Shown one piece after another: positions 46,299-58,400 of a DNA stretch of 64,000 nucleotides. The notes under the pieces were generated by a model, which made no database searches, was not told the DNA's origin, and saw only the letters and a program-made list of their open reading frames with translations. Position 1 is the stretch's first letter; each line of letters starts with the position of its first letter. A program made the position numbers and the translations under genes. The DNA is from Hyposmocoma kahamanoa (taxonomy: Eukaryota; Arthropoda; Insecta; Lepidoptera; Cosmopterigidae). The stretch is taken from positions 11,461,739 to 11,525,738 of the forward strand of contig NW_020654080.1 of NCBI RefSeq assembly GCF_003589595.1, in the 5' to 3' direction.

Positions 46299-49200
46299 AT
46301 GGAAGGGCAAGCTCAAGCTCCACCAGCTCCAACTATAATAGGCCGGAAGGAATCCACAGATCCAGTAAAAGCGCAAGGAATTTTGTGAGTTTCAGTTTGT
46401 TATGAAAATATTAGTTCCTCTGCTGTCTGAGGAACACTACCACGTTGACAAGTCCCATGTGACTGTAATTCCATCAGTACCCTTACCCCTCGAAAACGGA
46501 CCGCAGTAATGCTCGCATCAATGCTTGGCGGCAGAAACAGGTAAGGTGGCGGTAATTCCCTGGACGAACTCTTTCACAAGGAGCTCTACGGCTACAAAGC
46601 TTTATTTAACATTTGTTTATATGTACATCTTACTATTTCGATATGTATAGAGTAGAGTAATATACTCATATGTAGAGCTTTTCACATAGAATAACTACAG
46701 CGTAGCAAGACGCTACGCCGCCCCTAACTTACACACTACTACGATAGAATTGTCATAAATATATCAAGGATAACCTTCATTTTATTTGAATGTGAGGACC
46801 GCAGTAGCCCGGTGATTAATTTCCTGGTAGGATCAATTTAGGAAACGACCTTTCTGTATAGGTTCTGATCTGCGTGTACTGGGTAGTACCCTGATGAAGA
46901 TAACTTCGTTATTCTAGTACTCGTAGCACAGGGAATTTCCTAGTTAGCCTGAGGTAATTGGTATGATTGTCTGGTAGGTACATTATTTTTAATAAATAAG
47001 ATTATAGTGTTCCAAAATAGAAGCTTAAACAGTTTCAAACATCGCTAAATTTTTATTATTATTACACCATACAAAAATTTGTGTCATAAAAAATTCAATA
47101 TGGAACATAAATATATCCTCCACATTTACTGGCACAAAGACGTAATTAAAATACAACTTTACCATCAGGAAAGAGGTGTCTCGTAAAAACAAAACCGCGG
47201 CGCGCCTGTGGCCGCAGCGATGGGATTTCTACACACGGATCCGAGAGATTCAAGAAGAAGAAGCGTTAAAAAAGGGTATAAAAACAAATTACTGTTGGCA
47301 AATGCCAGGGTTTGGACAGAATATAATAATACAATAATTAAATTTCATTAACCGTTAAATAAGAATTCTCATTGGATATATTTTGTTGGGTAACTTTAAA
47401 ATTAATTTATTTAATACTTTGTCGGGTAACTTTAAATTTAAATTTTCTAAAACATTACTCGACGACTAAGTAAAAAATATTCTCAACACTCACATGAAAT
47501 TCGAAATATTTATTTATAATGTATATTATTGTTACTTTATGGTTGTTTTATTTTCACAGGATATACGTTGGAAGAGTACAGAGCCGCTGTTCAATCTCGA
47601 AGCTGCAAGCTTGAACCCACGACATACCCCGTGGTGGTGGATCCTTCGCCATCGCCTATTCCGCCCACGTCTTCTCGTAATCCATTTACTTACTTAACAA
47701 TTTAGACAACACACACACGCATTTATACCTCTATAATGAGAAAGCAGGCCGCTTCTCTTCTTCACCGTGTGCTTGGTAGCCACAACAGCATATTGGTAAC
47801 CCTCGTAAATTTATTCGGTAGTCCCTTGCTGTGGCATCTGATAAAAATGGTCATAGCCGAAAATTACGTAATTTTATGTAATGTAATTTAATCTAATCTA
47901 TTGTACCGAAATTTGAATAAGTTCTAAATAATAATGGCTGAATCTTACTAACAAATTATGGACAATTATTTTTCCGAAATAAGTTTCATTATTATTATCT
48001 TTTACTTCAGAACTATCATAGTAATAAGGGCAACTCCCGCCGGTTGGGTGTGTAAATGACTACACTTCGTTGTTGCGTTTTTATTTCAGGTGTATCTACA
48101 GGTTGTAAATATAATCCCCCGTATTCTCGTGTCACATTGAAAGAACCTCTGCTAAATGCAGTAGGTACAGTCAAGAGCACATCAAGCTTAACACTTTGTA
48201 CTTTGGTCTGTTCTTACCATTACGGCATAAAGCTGGATTTCAGTCTTAAGTGTAAAGTTTGACATGCTCTTGACCCTGTACTTAACTCTATGCCGCTTAC
48301 GATCAGTCCAAACTGTCAAGCTTGACGTGCTCTTGACTGTACGTAGAAGAGTGTACTGTATTCAACTTAATTTATTAGGTCGCTGAAGTAGAAAACTTTC
48401 GTGGTTTCGGGGCTTAAGTATATTCTAAGTTCAAACTTTGTAAATACTTATTATGAGAGTTTGTTACCGAGAAAATAATTTTAGGATACTTACTCGTATT
48501 AGTTTGATAAAGCTAAGCGATTTCTAGAAAATATAAGGCTGTTGTCTCTGCCTATCCCGATTGGAAAAGTGCGTGAAATATAGGTAGAAGAAGAAAAGAT
48601 TTTTTTTCTTTCTTTCTTAGTGATACTTACTCGAGATAAAGTTCTTATTAGTAAATCTTTTGATTTATAAATCTACTATAATACATATTTTATAATAAAT
48701 CTTCAATTCCTACATACGAATAAAGCACCGCATATTTTCCAATAGTGTGAAGACCCCGCATTGGGCCGGCGCGCGGCGTGGCGGATTATGGCCCTCGGCT
48801 GCAGGAGACCCGTGCCCAGCAGCGGGCCGTTGATAATGATATTTTCCAATAGGTGTAACTAGTGTTGGGTTATGGTAATATTCCCATTTTAAAAATGCAG
48901 AGAAATATTTTTCCGAATATTTTTCGTATTCTTCCACATTTGACACCTGTCAAAAGTTGAAGATACTAAACGAAAACGATGGAGCCACTATATTTTTTGC
49001 CTGTGATTAACTTTTCGCTGTTGTCCAATAATTTAGTTTTATTCCAACTTGCCTTTAACTATACAATTTTATTGTATAATTCACACTTAACAAAACTTCA
49101 AAAGATATATCTAAACCATGAACATAATATGAGCCTTCGAATTATATTTTTCCAATTTTTCAAATTTTTTTCCGGAAAAATTTCCAATATTATAATTTTT

Positions 49201-50818
49201 TTCAGAAAATTACCCAACACTAGGAGTAACTGAAACGATGTGCAACGACGTCTCCCCTTGTAAAATATATTAAGCTTTACTGCGAGTTCTAACACGCCAA
49301 GTGTTAAAATTAAGTCAAGCCTTACTCCTCTTTGGAGACTACGTTCAGAGCTGGAGTGTCATTATTAATATGATTATGTGCATTGCAGGAATGATCGGGC
49401 GCCGTGCGCAGTGTCCCTTAGAGCGGTACGGGCTACTGGTGATGACTCCGCGGGACTATCCCACGCGGCCGCCGCTGCCGCCGGGACAGGTCTACGATCC
49501 TTACAAGCAGACTATGATGTTCTTAGGGTACGTCACCTTAGTGTTTTACAACATTTTTAAACATTTATTATATAAAGTACCTGTATAACAAATTACACAC
49601 GTACACACTCATAGCCCATCCCTAGGGAAATCCTGTGAATTAGTTGTATATCAAAGAATAACTCATTTCAAAGTGGCACTGTTCGAGATGATTTTTTTTA
49701 TAATATCAAGTGAAGGGACGAACAAGTCTTGAGCCTGATGGTAAGCACGCACGCCTGTCCGTAACAGTTGCAATGCCACTCAGAGCTTTAAATCGCAAAC
49801 ATCTGATGGGCAGTGCCACTGCGCCCGTCACCCTGAGACATATAGTGACACCCATGTTCCTGTAATTTCACCAGCACCCTTATCCTTCAAAACCGGAACA
49901 CAGTAATGCTAACATTACTGCTTGGCGGCAGAAATAGGTATGGTGGCAGTATTTTCATGGACGAACTCTTTCACAAGGAGCTCTACTGCTGCTAAAAATG
50001 CTGAATTTGATTATTCGATATAATGAGTGGCTACAGGGTCCTGGCAGAATACCAGAGTCGCAGGCAACCGCGTATTTTTTTTATGTTTAGCCAACAATAT
50101 ATGACTTACAAAAAGATGCTTTTGTAATTACTGTGTTCTATGTAATTTGTGTATATCTTGTGATGGAGATGCGGTATAGCACGGCACCGCAGTAGGCGGA
50201 CCGACAGCCAGCTGAAAATAGCTGGAAGCGATGCAATAAACCTGTGCTCAGCTGTTCACATAATAATAAATCATTCCCTTGGTGTAACAAAGCTACATGC
50301 AATATATACATATATATGTACTATATGTATATGTATATGTATATATATGTACTATATGTATATATATATATATACATATAGTACTTTTGACGTATTATAT
50401 ATACATATATAATACGTCAAAAGTACTTTAATCACACGAAAGTCATAAAAGTAATAAGAACACAACAAGAAAAGTAAAACAAATTATGTAACTATAGGTA
50501 TACGATATGTTATGTCGACTAATTTCATTCGTAGAATCTTAAAGCCTCTCTCCTGAACAGTTACAATTTTACTACACCAACGGTAACGAAACTGTGAGCT
50601 ACTAAAAACTCCACCCTTTTTTTTTTAATATTTGAGCTCTAAAACAAAAATACATATTAATTAAGATTGTAATTAGATCGGTGACAGGTGATCCGATATC
50701 GTACAAGCTGCCACCGGTGACGAACGAGGTCACTGATGAGATGTGGACGAGGCCGAGGCACCTTGCTGTCGCGCAGTTCAACGAGGACGCTCTAAACAAA
50801 GCACTTCAATCTTATTAA
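46299..50818 (+). CDS. five-exon gene for a 196-residue protein, unrecognised; possible axonemal microtubule inner protein
   Basis: Exons are 46299-46384, 47169-47275, 47560-47676, 49389-49527 and 50677-50818; every junction is GT-AG and the phases (2, 1, 1, 2) fit with no adjustment. The lengths sum to 591 nt, 196 residues plus stop. The protein starts MEGQAQAPPAPTIIGRKEST. Exon 2 has LWPQRWDFYTRIREIQEEEA. Exon 3 has YTLEEYRAAVQ and a Pro-rich VVVDPSPSPIPPTSS. Exon 4 has MTPRDYPTRPPLPPGQVYDP. It ends NEDALNKALQSY. No signal peptide or membrane span is present. The WPQxW motif followed by an acidic helix and Pro-rich segments recalls small ciliary/sperm microtubule inner proteins such as CIMIP1 (C20orf85); that is a by-eye comparison only. 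Introns hold repeats; AATAAA lies at 50956-50961. Confidence 0.85.
46446..46600 (-). repeat. repeat family B in intron 1 of the 196-residue gene
   Basis: Contains ACAAGTCCCATGTGACTGTA, CTTGGCGGCAGAAACAGGTA and CTTTCACAAGGAGCTCTACG, the reverse complement of the family B head. Confidence 0.75.
46790..46992 (+). repeat. decayed SINE-like repeat, family C, intron 1
   Basis: Shares TGTACTGGGTAGTACCCTGA-type and GGTATGATTGTCTGGTAGGT blocks with weaker copies at 16930-17040 and 17313-17355. No coding potential. Confidence 0.4.
48165..48342. repeat. foldback repeat with three copies of a 25-bp arm, intron 3
   Basis: GTACAGTCAAGAGCAC(A/G)TCA at 48165 recurs inverted at 48318-48342 over 25 bp with one mismatch. 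A third, partly matching inverted copy (GACATGCTCTTGACCCTGTA) lies at 48261-48280. Confidence 0.8.
48745..48840 (+). repeat. SINE family E fragment, intron 3
   Basis: GTGGCGGATTATGGCC, GGAGACCCGTGCCCAGCAGC and GTTGATAATGAT match the 3' half of 26682-26897. Confidence 0.75.
49597..49995 (-). repeat. SINE family A scrap plus repeat family B, intron 4
   Basis: 49597-49637 (CACTCATAGCCCATCCCTAG) is a 3' scrap of family A. 49691-49995 is a long family B copy (CGCCCGTCACCCTGAGACAT, CTGCTTGGCGGCAGAAATAG, CTTTCACAAGGAGCTCTACT). Confidence 0.75.
50349..50427. repeat. two overlapping perfect palindromes, intron 4
   Basis: 50349-50384 is a perfect 36-bp palindrome, starting GTACTATATGTATATATA. 50380-50402 and 50405-50427 are 23-bp exact inverted arms (AGTACTTTTGACGTATTATA...) around AC. 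They share the AGTAC junction and follow a TATATG-rich run. Confidence 0.95.
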
Positions 50819-50955
50819 ATGCTGAGTCTGCGTTTCACCATTCTGATGTCAACTCTATCGTGCAGAGAGCCTGCCCAAAGTTCAACCCTACGACAGTCGA
50901 TTGCATGTTCTTATACTTACGTAAAATACTTTTAATAGATAAGCTAAAACAAAGT

Positions 50956-50961
50956 AATAAA
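50956..50961 (+). promoter_or_regulatory. candidate polyadenylation signal of the 196-residue gene
   Basis: AATAAA, 138 nt after the stop codon. Confidence 0.5.
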
Positions 50962-51089
50962 TATCAGATATGAGGTAGAGCACGTGAAACTTTATTACAT
51001 TAAGAATTCAAATCTTAATTTAAACAATATTTCAAATTAATATACGAGTATATTGAATATTGTTTTAGTTCTTAATTCATTAGGCCGGT

Positions 51090-51362
51090 TTTTTTATGAT
51101 AACTACTGACGGGACGAATAAGAGCTATGCCACACGGGCGTTGCGTCGTCGCAAACACTTTGATTTCAACGTACTAACTTGCGCAACGTCATAAGTCATA
51201 ACGCAATGTCGTCGTCGCAACGCCGACGCAAAGCATCGTGTGGCATCGCTCTAAGTCTGGTGGTAAGCGACACGCCTGTCGATAGCAGTTGCAGTGCAGA
51301 ACTTTAAAAATCACAAAGATGTGAGGGGCACTGCTGCAGCAGCAGTGCCCCGCATTGCCATG
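51090..51362 (-). repeat. repeat family B copy with a nested MITE
   Basis: The family B parts TTATGATAACTACTGACGGGACGAATA and GTCTGGTGGTAAGCGACACG flank the MITE at 51122-51251. A perfect GGGGCACTGCTGCA/TGCAGCAGTGCCCC hairpin is near 51327-51354. Confidence 0.7.
51122..51251. mobile_element. MITE, 130 bp, with TAA target duplication
   Basis: The 15-bp ends GAGCTATGCCACACG and CGTGTGGCATCGCTC are inverted repeats with one mismatch. TAA flanks both sides (51119-51121 and 51252-51254). The interior has GTTGCGTCGTCGC and its partner inverted. The 3-bp TAA duplication suggests PIF/Harbinger. Confidence 0.8.
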
Positions 51363-51506
51363 ACACGTGCATTTTTTTATGTAGAAAGAGTTATACTTAC
51401 CTAGGTAAGTCATTGTCTATACGTACCTAAGGTAGGTATATAATTTGTTGATTGTTGGCAGAGGAGTAAATACCTATTTTTTTCGGCGAGCACGGAAGAG
51501 TTATAT

Positions 51507-51968
51507 ATAATCTCAGTACAGAGTACTAAAAAAACCGACCTCAAAAGTACGTGGAATTACATCTATAAAAATAAAAAACGAGGAGGTTCTCAATTCGACT
51601 GTTTTTTTTGTATATATGTTACGCGATAACTCTGGTATTTGTGAACCGTGAAATTTTGAAGAAAATCATCCACCTCTAAGGGTGGCTGTCCACGCATGAA
51701 GATTCATTTTTATAAATAGCGCCTAAATTTTATTATAAGGTTTATAATGGTTGATTTTGCTATTCTCCAATTCAAGGCGTTTTTCTCTCAATATACTTTG
51801 AGTGGTGAGAACCTATTTTTATTATCTCCTGCGACAAGTTCCGTATTGTGGCGAACTAGGGGATGAACCCGGGTTTGCCCACTTTCCGGTAACCGATTTC
51901 AATAAAACTTGGCAAATAGATATAATTCCACTTACTTTTGAGTTCGATCTTTTTAGTACTGAGATTAT
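51507..51968. mobile_element. MITE with about 50-bp terminal inverted repeats, complete copy
   Basis: The outer ends ATAATCTCAGTAC and GTACTGAGATTAT are exact complements and the arms continue through CTAAAAA, CTCAAAAGTA(C/A)GTGGAATTA and ATCTAT. The interior is shared with 38575-39029. It lies between the two convergent genes. Confidence 0.8.
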
Positions 51969-52477
51969 TAGTAACACCGTATCTTAAATTAAAATTACTA
52001 TCCCTTCATGTCCCATAGCTGTGTTGCGCCATAAACTGTAACTAATATTCTACAAATTTTAATGAACTAAAACCTAAAACTCAGTGTTGCCAGACGGTTA
52101 CATTTCCTAAAATTTTTGTGACTTTTGACGTTCTCTCGTAATCTGTAATTTTTGTTCCAAGTAATTTTCATAACTTTTGAGGACGTTGATTTTTTTTTAA
52201 TTAAACTGTTTTTATTATAGTAAATCTTGCACTATTTTACGTATGCACCCAAATTAGACAATAAAGTAACTCAGATGGCGCAAATAAAATGAAATCATTG
52301 AATTACTGGTTACACCTTGATTTTTCTTGAGCGTACTTAATTTTTAGGTTTAGACGTATAAAAACGAATTTGTAAAATGTAACTTTTCAGGTAACGAAAC
52401 GTAATTTTCGACTCACGGGAAACACTGTTAAAACTAATATGAGCACAAATAAAAAACTCTTTATACTGAAATTTCTT

Positions 52478-52483
52478 TTTATT
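52478..52483 (-). promoter_or_regulatory. candidate polyadenylation signal of UTP4
   Basis: AATAAA on the minus strand, 4 nt beyond the stop codon. That would give a very short 3' untranslated region, so a later signal is possible. Confidence 0.4.
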
Positions 52484-52487
52484 GTTG

Positions 52488-55400
52488 CTATTGTCTGCCC
52501 TGCCAGCTACTGACTTGAACAGGAGCGGGCAGCTGCGATACGATGTTCTCAGGTGGTACTTCGACCATCACAGCCTCGTCGTCTTCCAGCCAGTGGAATC
52601 CTGCTAAGTACTGCCCAACAAAAAAGTCTATCTCGGATAGCGATTCATAACAGAGATCCATAGAGAGCATATTATATTTTAACGTAACCGAGAGCTATAA
52701 ATAAAAACAATGCCAAAAGTTGGACCTATTCTAGACAACAAAGTTAGATCGCTATTAGCGCTATTGTATTACTTATTTCATGCAGAAGATCATAAACCAA
52801 TAAAACAAGAAGGCTTGTGAAGAATTAATATTAGTGTGTGACATCACACTAAAAATCTTATTAATACTGGGTGGCGCTAAAAATCCAAGTGCATCTCACT
52901 TCTCACTTGAGGTCTAATGTGCAATTATTTTTTTTAACAAAAAAAAAATTACATTACGTAAACTGTGGACGTACAAGCATCGCTTAATATGACTAGGATT
53001 TATTATGACTATCTTGTTTTGTAACAAGATGTGGTTGTTAAACATAAACAATAACATAAAAATGAAATGAATTTACCTTTACTGGTATAACTTTGACCAT
53101 CACATGTTTTACAAAGTCAGGGTTCTTCTTTGCGTTCGGCTCCTCGTTTTCTTCCTGATACAATAACAATAGTTCCAATTATTGATTCAAAGATCGAATA
53201 AATAGAAAAATTTCCTTCAATCTGACTGGACCAGCGTCCATTGCCTCACCGTGGCTATTACTATATCGAAGGGATTTTTCTTTGTGTTTGTTCCATCTTT
53301 GTATCAATAATAATAGCAAACTAGTGGAGTATTGTCGCAAAAAAGTATATGAATATCATGGTAGCAAAAACATCATGACGTTCAATAAAATCAACATTGC
53401 AATAGCTTTAATGTCAATTATACATTTTTAACACGGGCTGAATCTTTGTGGCAAGATGTGAGAAATTTCCGATTGAGGACGCGTTTAGTTCAAAACGGAT
53501 TCTTTTTTCTTTTAGCAAATTTTGTTCTTTTTGTCCTTTTCATGATTAATGTCTCAAAATTCGTAATATCTAAAATAAAACAGCATGTATAAGAATAGCG
53601 AGTGATCAAATACGGCAGAGTAAATTTAAGTAATATAAATAAACCATACCGTGGATAATCCTTACCTCTGGAATTTAGGTGCATAGACGACAAGATAAAT
53701 ACAGCGTAGCAGCCAGTTTTTTAAAAAGTTACCTGTGCGGTTCTCCCCAATGTCCATAGCGATGTTCCATCCTGTATGACGAGTGCATCCCTTCGCGGAT
53801 GCACGGTCACCGACTCGACGGCCGCAGTGCGGTTATGCCATATTCTCGGCATTGATCTAGCATCCCACCCCATCACTTTCTTGTTTACTAGGTCGAATTC
53901 TAGTATCTGTTGACGAAAAATATATTCATATTAGAAACACATTGGAAAATAACTTTTTTAATAAATATTAATACACAGAGCAAACACAGAAAAAATCCTT
54001 CTATGTTGGTGGATCCAAACCAGCGCCTTCAGCATACCGGGCCTGACATGGCCAACTGAGCCAAGGAACGGAAAAAAATATATTAATAATTATAAAAAAA
54101 CTAGCAGAGTTAATTTCACAAAAATAATTAAATATCATGGTACTAAAACAAAGTGATAATTATTAAACTTAATATTAAACAATTTTCGGATCTTAATAGC
54201 GTATATTTGTTTTTTCAAACAAACTCAAAGTCGAAGTCGAATAATCATTTATTCCATAGGTAACACACTTGAAAACGTCATTTTTCTAAACTTCTCGTTC
54301 ACTACCCTGACCTCCCTGAGAAGAACGAGCAGGAAACTCTACGGATTGCTTTTTTATAATAATTATAATTAATAATAACGCACACACTCAACTTACCTTC
54401 GCACTAGGGAAACCCTGTGTCTAGGGTGCCACGGACACACACATAGACAATCACAAATTACACCCTAACTCACGAGAGAAATAAATGTAGGCCATACAAA
54501 TACTTCTCCCGGCCCGGGAATCGAACCTGGGAACTCTGCGTGGCAGTCTGACATGGTAACTGTTCGGCTACGGAGGCCGTTCAGTTTTCAAAGAAACTTA
54601 AATGCTATAGAATAATACTTTGAATCATAATTGTGTGATCTTTATTCAATTAAAATACTTTTAATGTAAGTTTTAAACTTAGGAAATGATAACCTTAATA
54701 TATGCTCTTAATATTGTAAAAACGTATACAGTTCCCACCTTAGTCAAACGAAATCGTGGTACGAGTACCATGAGTTTGGTCTTAGTTCTAAGTTTAATAT
54801 TATGGATATTATCTTCTTTCTTAAATAAATTATGTATATGTTTATGGGCATACAAAATATTTGAGTAAATGTAATGTGTTCACTGGTCCATTGGTCAGCG
54901 TTAAGAATAGGCAGTAGTACTTGTTAATATGTTGTATTTTATTTCTTATTTTAAGTAATTAATAAATTTAATTTAGTAAACATTCATATGGTTAAAATAT
55001 TTTGCAAAAAGCATGTGCATAAATTGGAATTTTCTTTGGTAAAAGAAAAATAAGGTCTTCAAGTTCATAACGTTGTAACTTCGTATATATAACCAGGAAC
55101 AGAGACGAAATAAGGGTCATCCATCCCTGGCAACTCATCAGGTAAATGGGCCTTATAGCACTTTTAAATATCAACTCTCATTTGCGCTGAAATCACAAAT
55201 TAGAAAACTGAAATAGTACAGCGCCAACAACTGACCTGTGTGTACGTCTCCATATATTCCAAAAATATTCTGTATTTATTGTAATAAAGGTAATATCTCT
55301 AACAATGGGAGGCTGTTCCATACGGTGGTGTGGTACAAAACAAACGGAATCACATTTCATCGGTAATTAAACATTAAACATGTAATTTCTCAATTTTCGT

Positions 55401-58400
55401 CCATTATAGCAAAGCTCAAGTTAAACTGGTCGTTATGAAGTGAACAATTGACCTTCAATTGTTTCGAATTCGGGCTTGTCAATCGGAGTGCATTTGTCAC
55501 CGTAATGAATTTGGCAGAATAATTTTAAAGCATATTAAATGACATTTCGTCTCTATTTCTGGTTATGTATTCGATGTTTTGTAACTGTAATTAAAATGTT
55601 AATGACTTTACTATCTCAGTCAGCCGTGACCATTGGACCTGTAAAGGTCTCAAACCGCTGTTGATTTATTTGAAAAAACAAATATACGCGATTTAAATCC
55701 CAAAAAATTGTTTCATTTCCAGTATAACAATCGCCAAAACCTAAGAATTCGATTAGAAACATGTACCATAGAAATAAATCTAATAACAGTTTTAAAACAA
55801 TACTTACTCTCTGATTAGAGTAAATGACAATAAGTGTCTCCCTCTCAGGATCCACGGTCATAGCAGTGGGAACGAATTTATATTTGGGTAGTAGCGTGTA
55901 GTTGCTGAATTTCTTTTTCTTATTGTTATTGGACAGCACTTGAATCATGGAACAACTGTCTGATACAACAACATAAGTTGTGCCTGATTTACACTGCTTG
56001 GAAACCAGTAGATGCAGGATAGATGATGGTTCGGGTTTACCTGTAATTTGATTTTATTTTGTTATAAAAGATTCTGCTGTAAAAATAAAAAAGACAGGGC
56101 TCTTTCACTAGATGGCGCCACCTGTAATCCTGAACAAACCAATAACTCAGCTCAAGTGACGCCTCCAGGGGCACCTCCCTGTTAATTCTTATTCATCAAA
56201 TCGTCTTTGAAAATGAATTAAACGCTTCCGAAAATGAAGCAAACAAATCCGCCAATGTATCTTAACCTAACAAGTAAATTATCAGTGTCAGCTGTGCTGT
56301 GATACTTATGGTCATTTATATGAACTTAAAATGTAATGTATACTCACATACATATGTCTGTGTGTATACTGGTACTAGATGACGAGTGGCAGTGTACGGT
56401 AAAACCAAAACCGTACACTGCGAAACATATGTGAACTTTGTTATTATATGTATAATAAGTAAATAAATACCTATAATAGTTCAAAGTTGTAGGCATTTTT
56501 CTTTCTCATTAAACACCATAGTTAAATGACGGTGGTTCTTTTTTGAGAACATTATTTTACATACCTTTTGAAATATCCACAGAATATAGAACAGTTGCGC
56601 CTGCCTCCGGATCAGCATGTAGCACATATAACTCCTGACTATCACAACATGCAATTATAGTTCGGGAGTCCTCTGTAAATGCCACTCGAGTACACGGCCC
56701 GGGAAGACCAGTGATTATCACTTTTGATAGAGAAATATTTGATTGGTCATCTTCACTATCATCCTATAAAAAATAATACCACTTATAAAACTATGTATGA
56801 TACCTCCTATATTACATTTGCAATTTTAACAAAGTAAAATGGATTTTTTACTTTTAAGCACTAGTTCTTTAATCAGGACACATTCTATTTAACAAATTTT
56901 AATATTTGATAAGGGGAACTGTTCAAATTACAAAGTGTGTGGAAAACCTGATTGTATACATAACTCATGAAGTGTGTCCGGCTGAATCTATCAGGGTGCA
57001 GTAATTTGAACAGTTAGTTTTGGTACATTTCACGCAGTTTGGTTTCAATCCGTTTCGTCTGAGCCAATAATTAGTGCCGCAGAGTTTATATACATGTTTG
57101 GTTAGGTAGTATTTTGATTTAATCTCTTTGGATTCTATCAGGTGTTTTTTCTTCAATATATTGCTTTTCTATTAGGGCTGACATGTCCAATAATGATCAA
57201 AGCCCTAAATAAATAAAGAGTAAAAAACAAGCACTATTTGATTGCAAATATTGACAAATTAAATGCCAAAATACTTACTGTTTCCAATTTCAGCAACCTA
57301 ACATCAGAAGCAGTGGCATAAATAATAAATTCTCCACTTGGGGACAGCTCACAGCACTGAATCTGCTTGCCCTTCTTAGTGTTTATAGATACCAGTTTTA
57401 AAGGATTGTCAGTAATGTTTAACCGCTTTTTGTCACAATTTTTAGTTAACCCATACATTGCTGCAATGGTAGAATCTTGTTCAAGTGCATGAGGATCTTG
57501 TTTTTCATGCAAACCATTTTGTTCAACCTTAGTAATCTCATGGCCACCTTTCGAATCATACGATCCTAGTTTCCAAACATCTACATGATCGCTGTATCTG
57601 TGATACATGAAAATTATTTATCAATAAAAGGTTCCGAAATAAAATCTAATTTTCAAAATGGAAGCATAACACGAATAAAAAATTGTTGAAACATTTCCAA
57701 TAACTTCAGCATTCAAGCATAATGACAAATACACATTTAAATAAGGACTAAGACTTGTAGAATAGGGTTTTTCATAGGTGTGAACTGGCATCACACAATG
57801 GTATGACATTGTGCCATACCATTGTGTGATGCCAGTAAGCCACAGTAAATGGTAGATGTGTTATTATTAATTACCGCAGAATTAAAAGTTTTTTTCGTGG
57901 ACATACTGAAGACCTAGGAGTGGGCGTGATGGGAGGAATCCTCATTACCCACTTGGGAGGGTAACTGGAGAACGTAAGATAACCGTCCACTCCAGTTGAT
58001 ATTAATACATTGCCCTTGATGACCAGAGATCTGAAAATAATTTGCTAATACTTTTTATTTTATTTATTGAGAAAACCAACGACGTTACATAATGTATTTT
58101 ACAATAGTACAAATTGATTATACATTATTATTATAATACTACTAAAATTTAAATATCAGACTATAATTCCAAGTTCTTTCTATGCAGTTGCCGCCTACCA
58201 CGTCTCCATAGAGAAATATCAACAATGTACTGACAAAATTCAATTATTATAATTTACATTGTATATTTATTTTATATCGAATCAATATAAACGCTTTGGC
58301 ACAAAGTAAAAAAAAGAGATATTTTTGTCTGCAGTACTATAAGTATATACTTGTGTAAGTACTCTCCATGAACAGGTTAAGTACATACTTGTATATGGGC

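Noticed and set aside
47494..47697. 67-codon frame starting MKFEIFIYNVYY
   Set aside because: It overlaps real exon 3 (47560-47676) in a different frame; splice phase supports the other frame.
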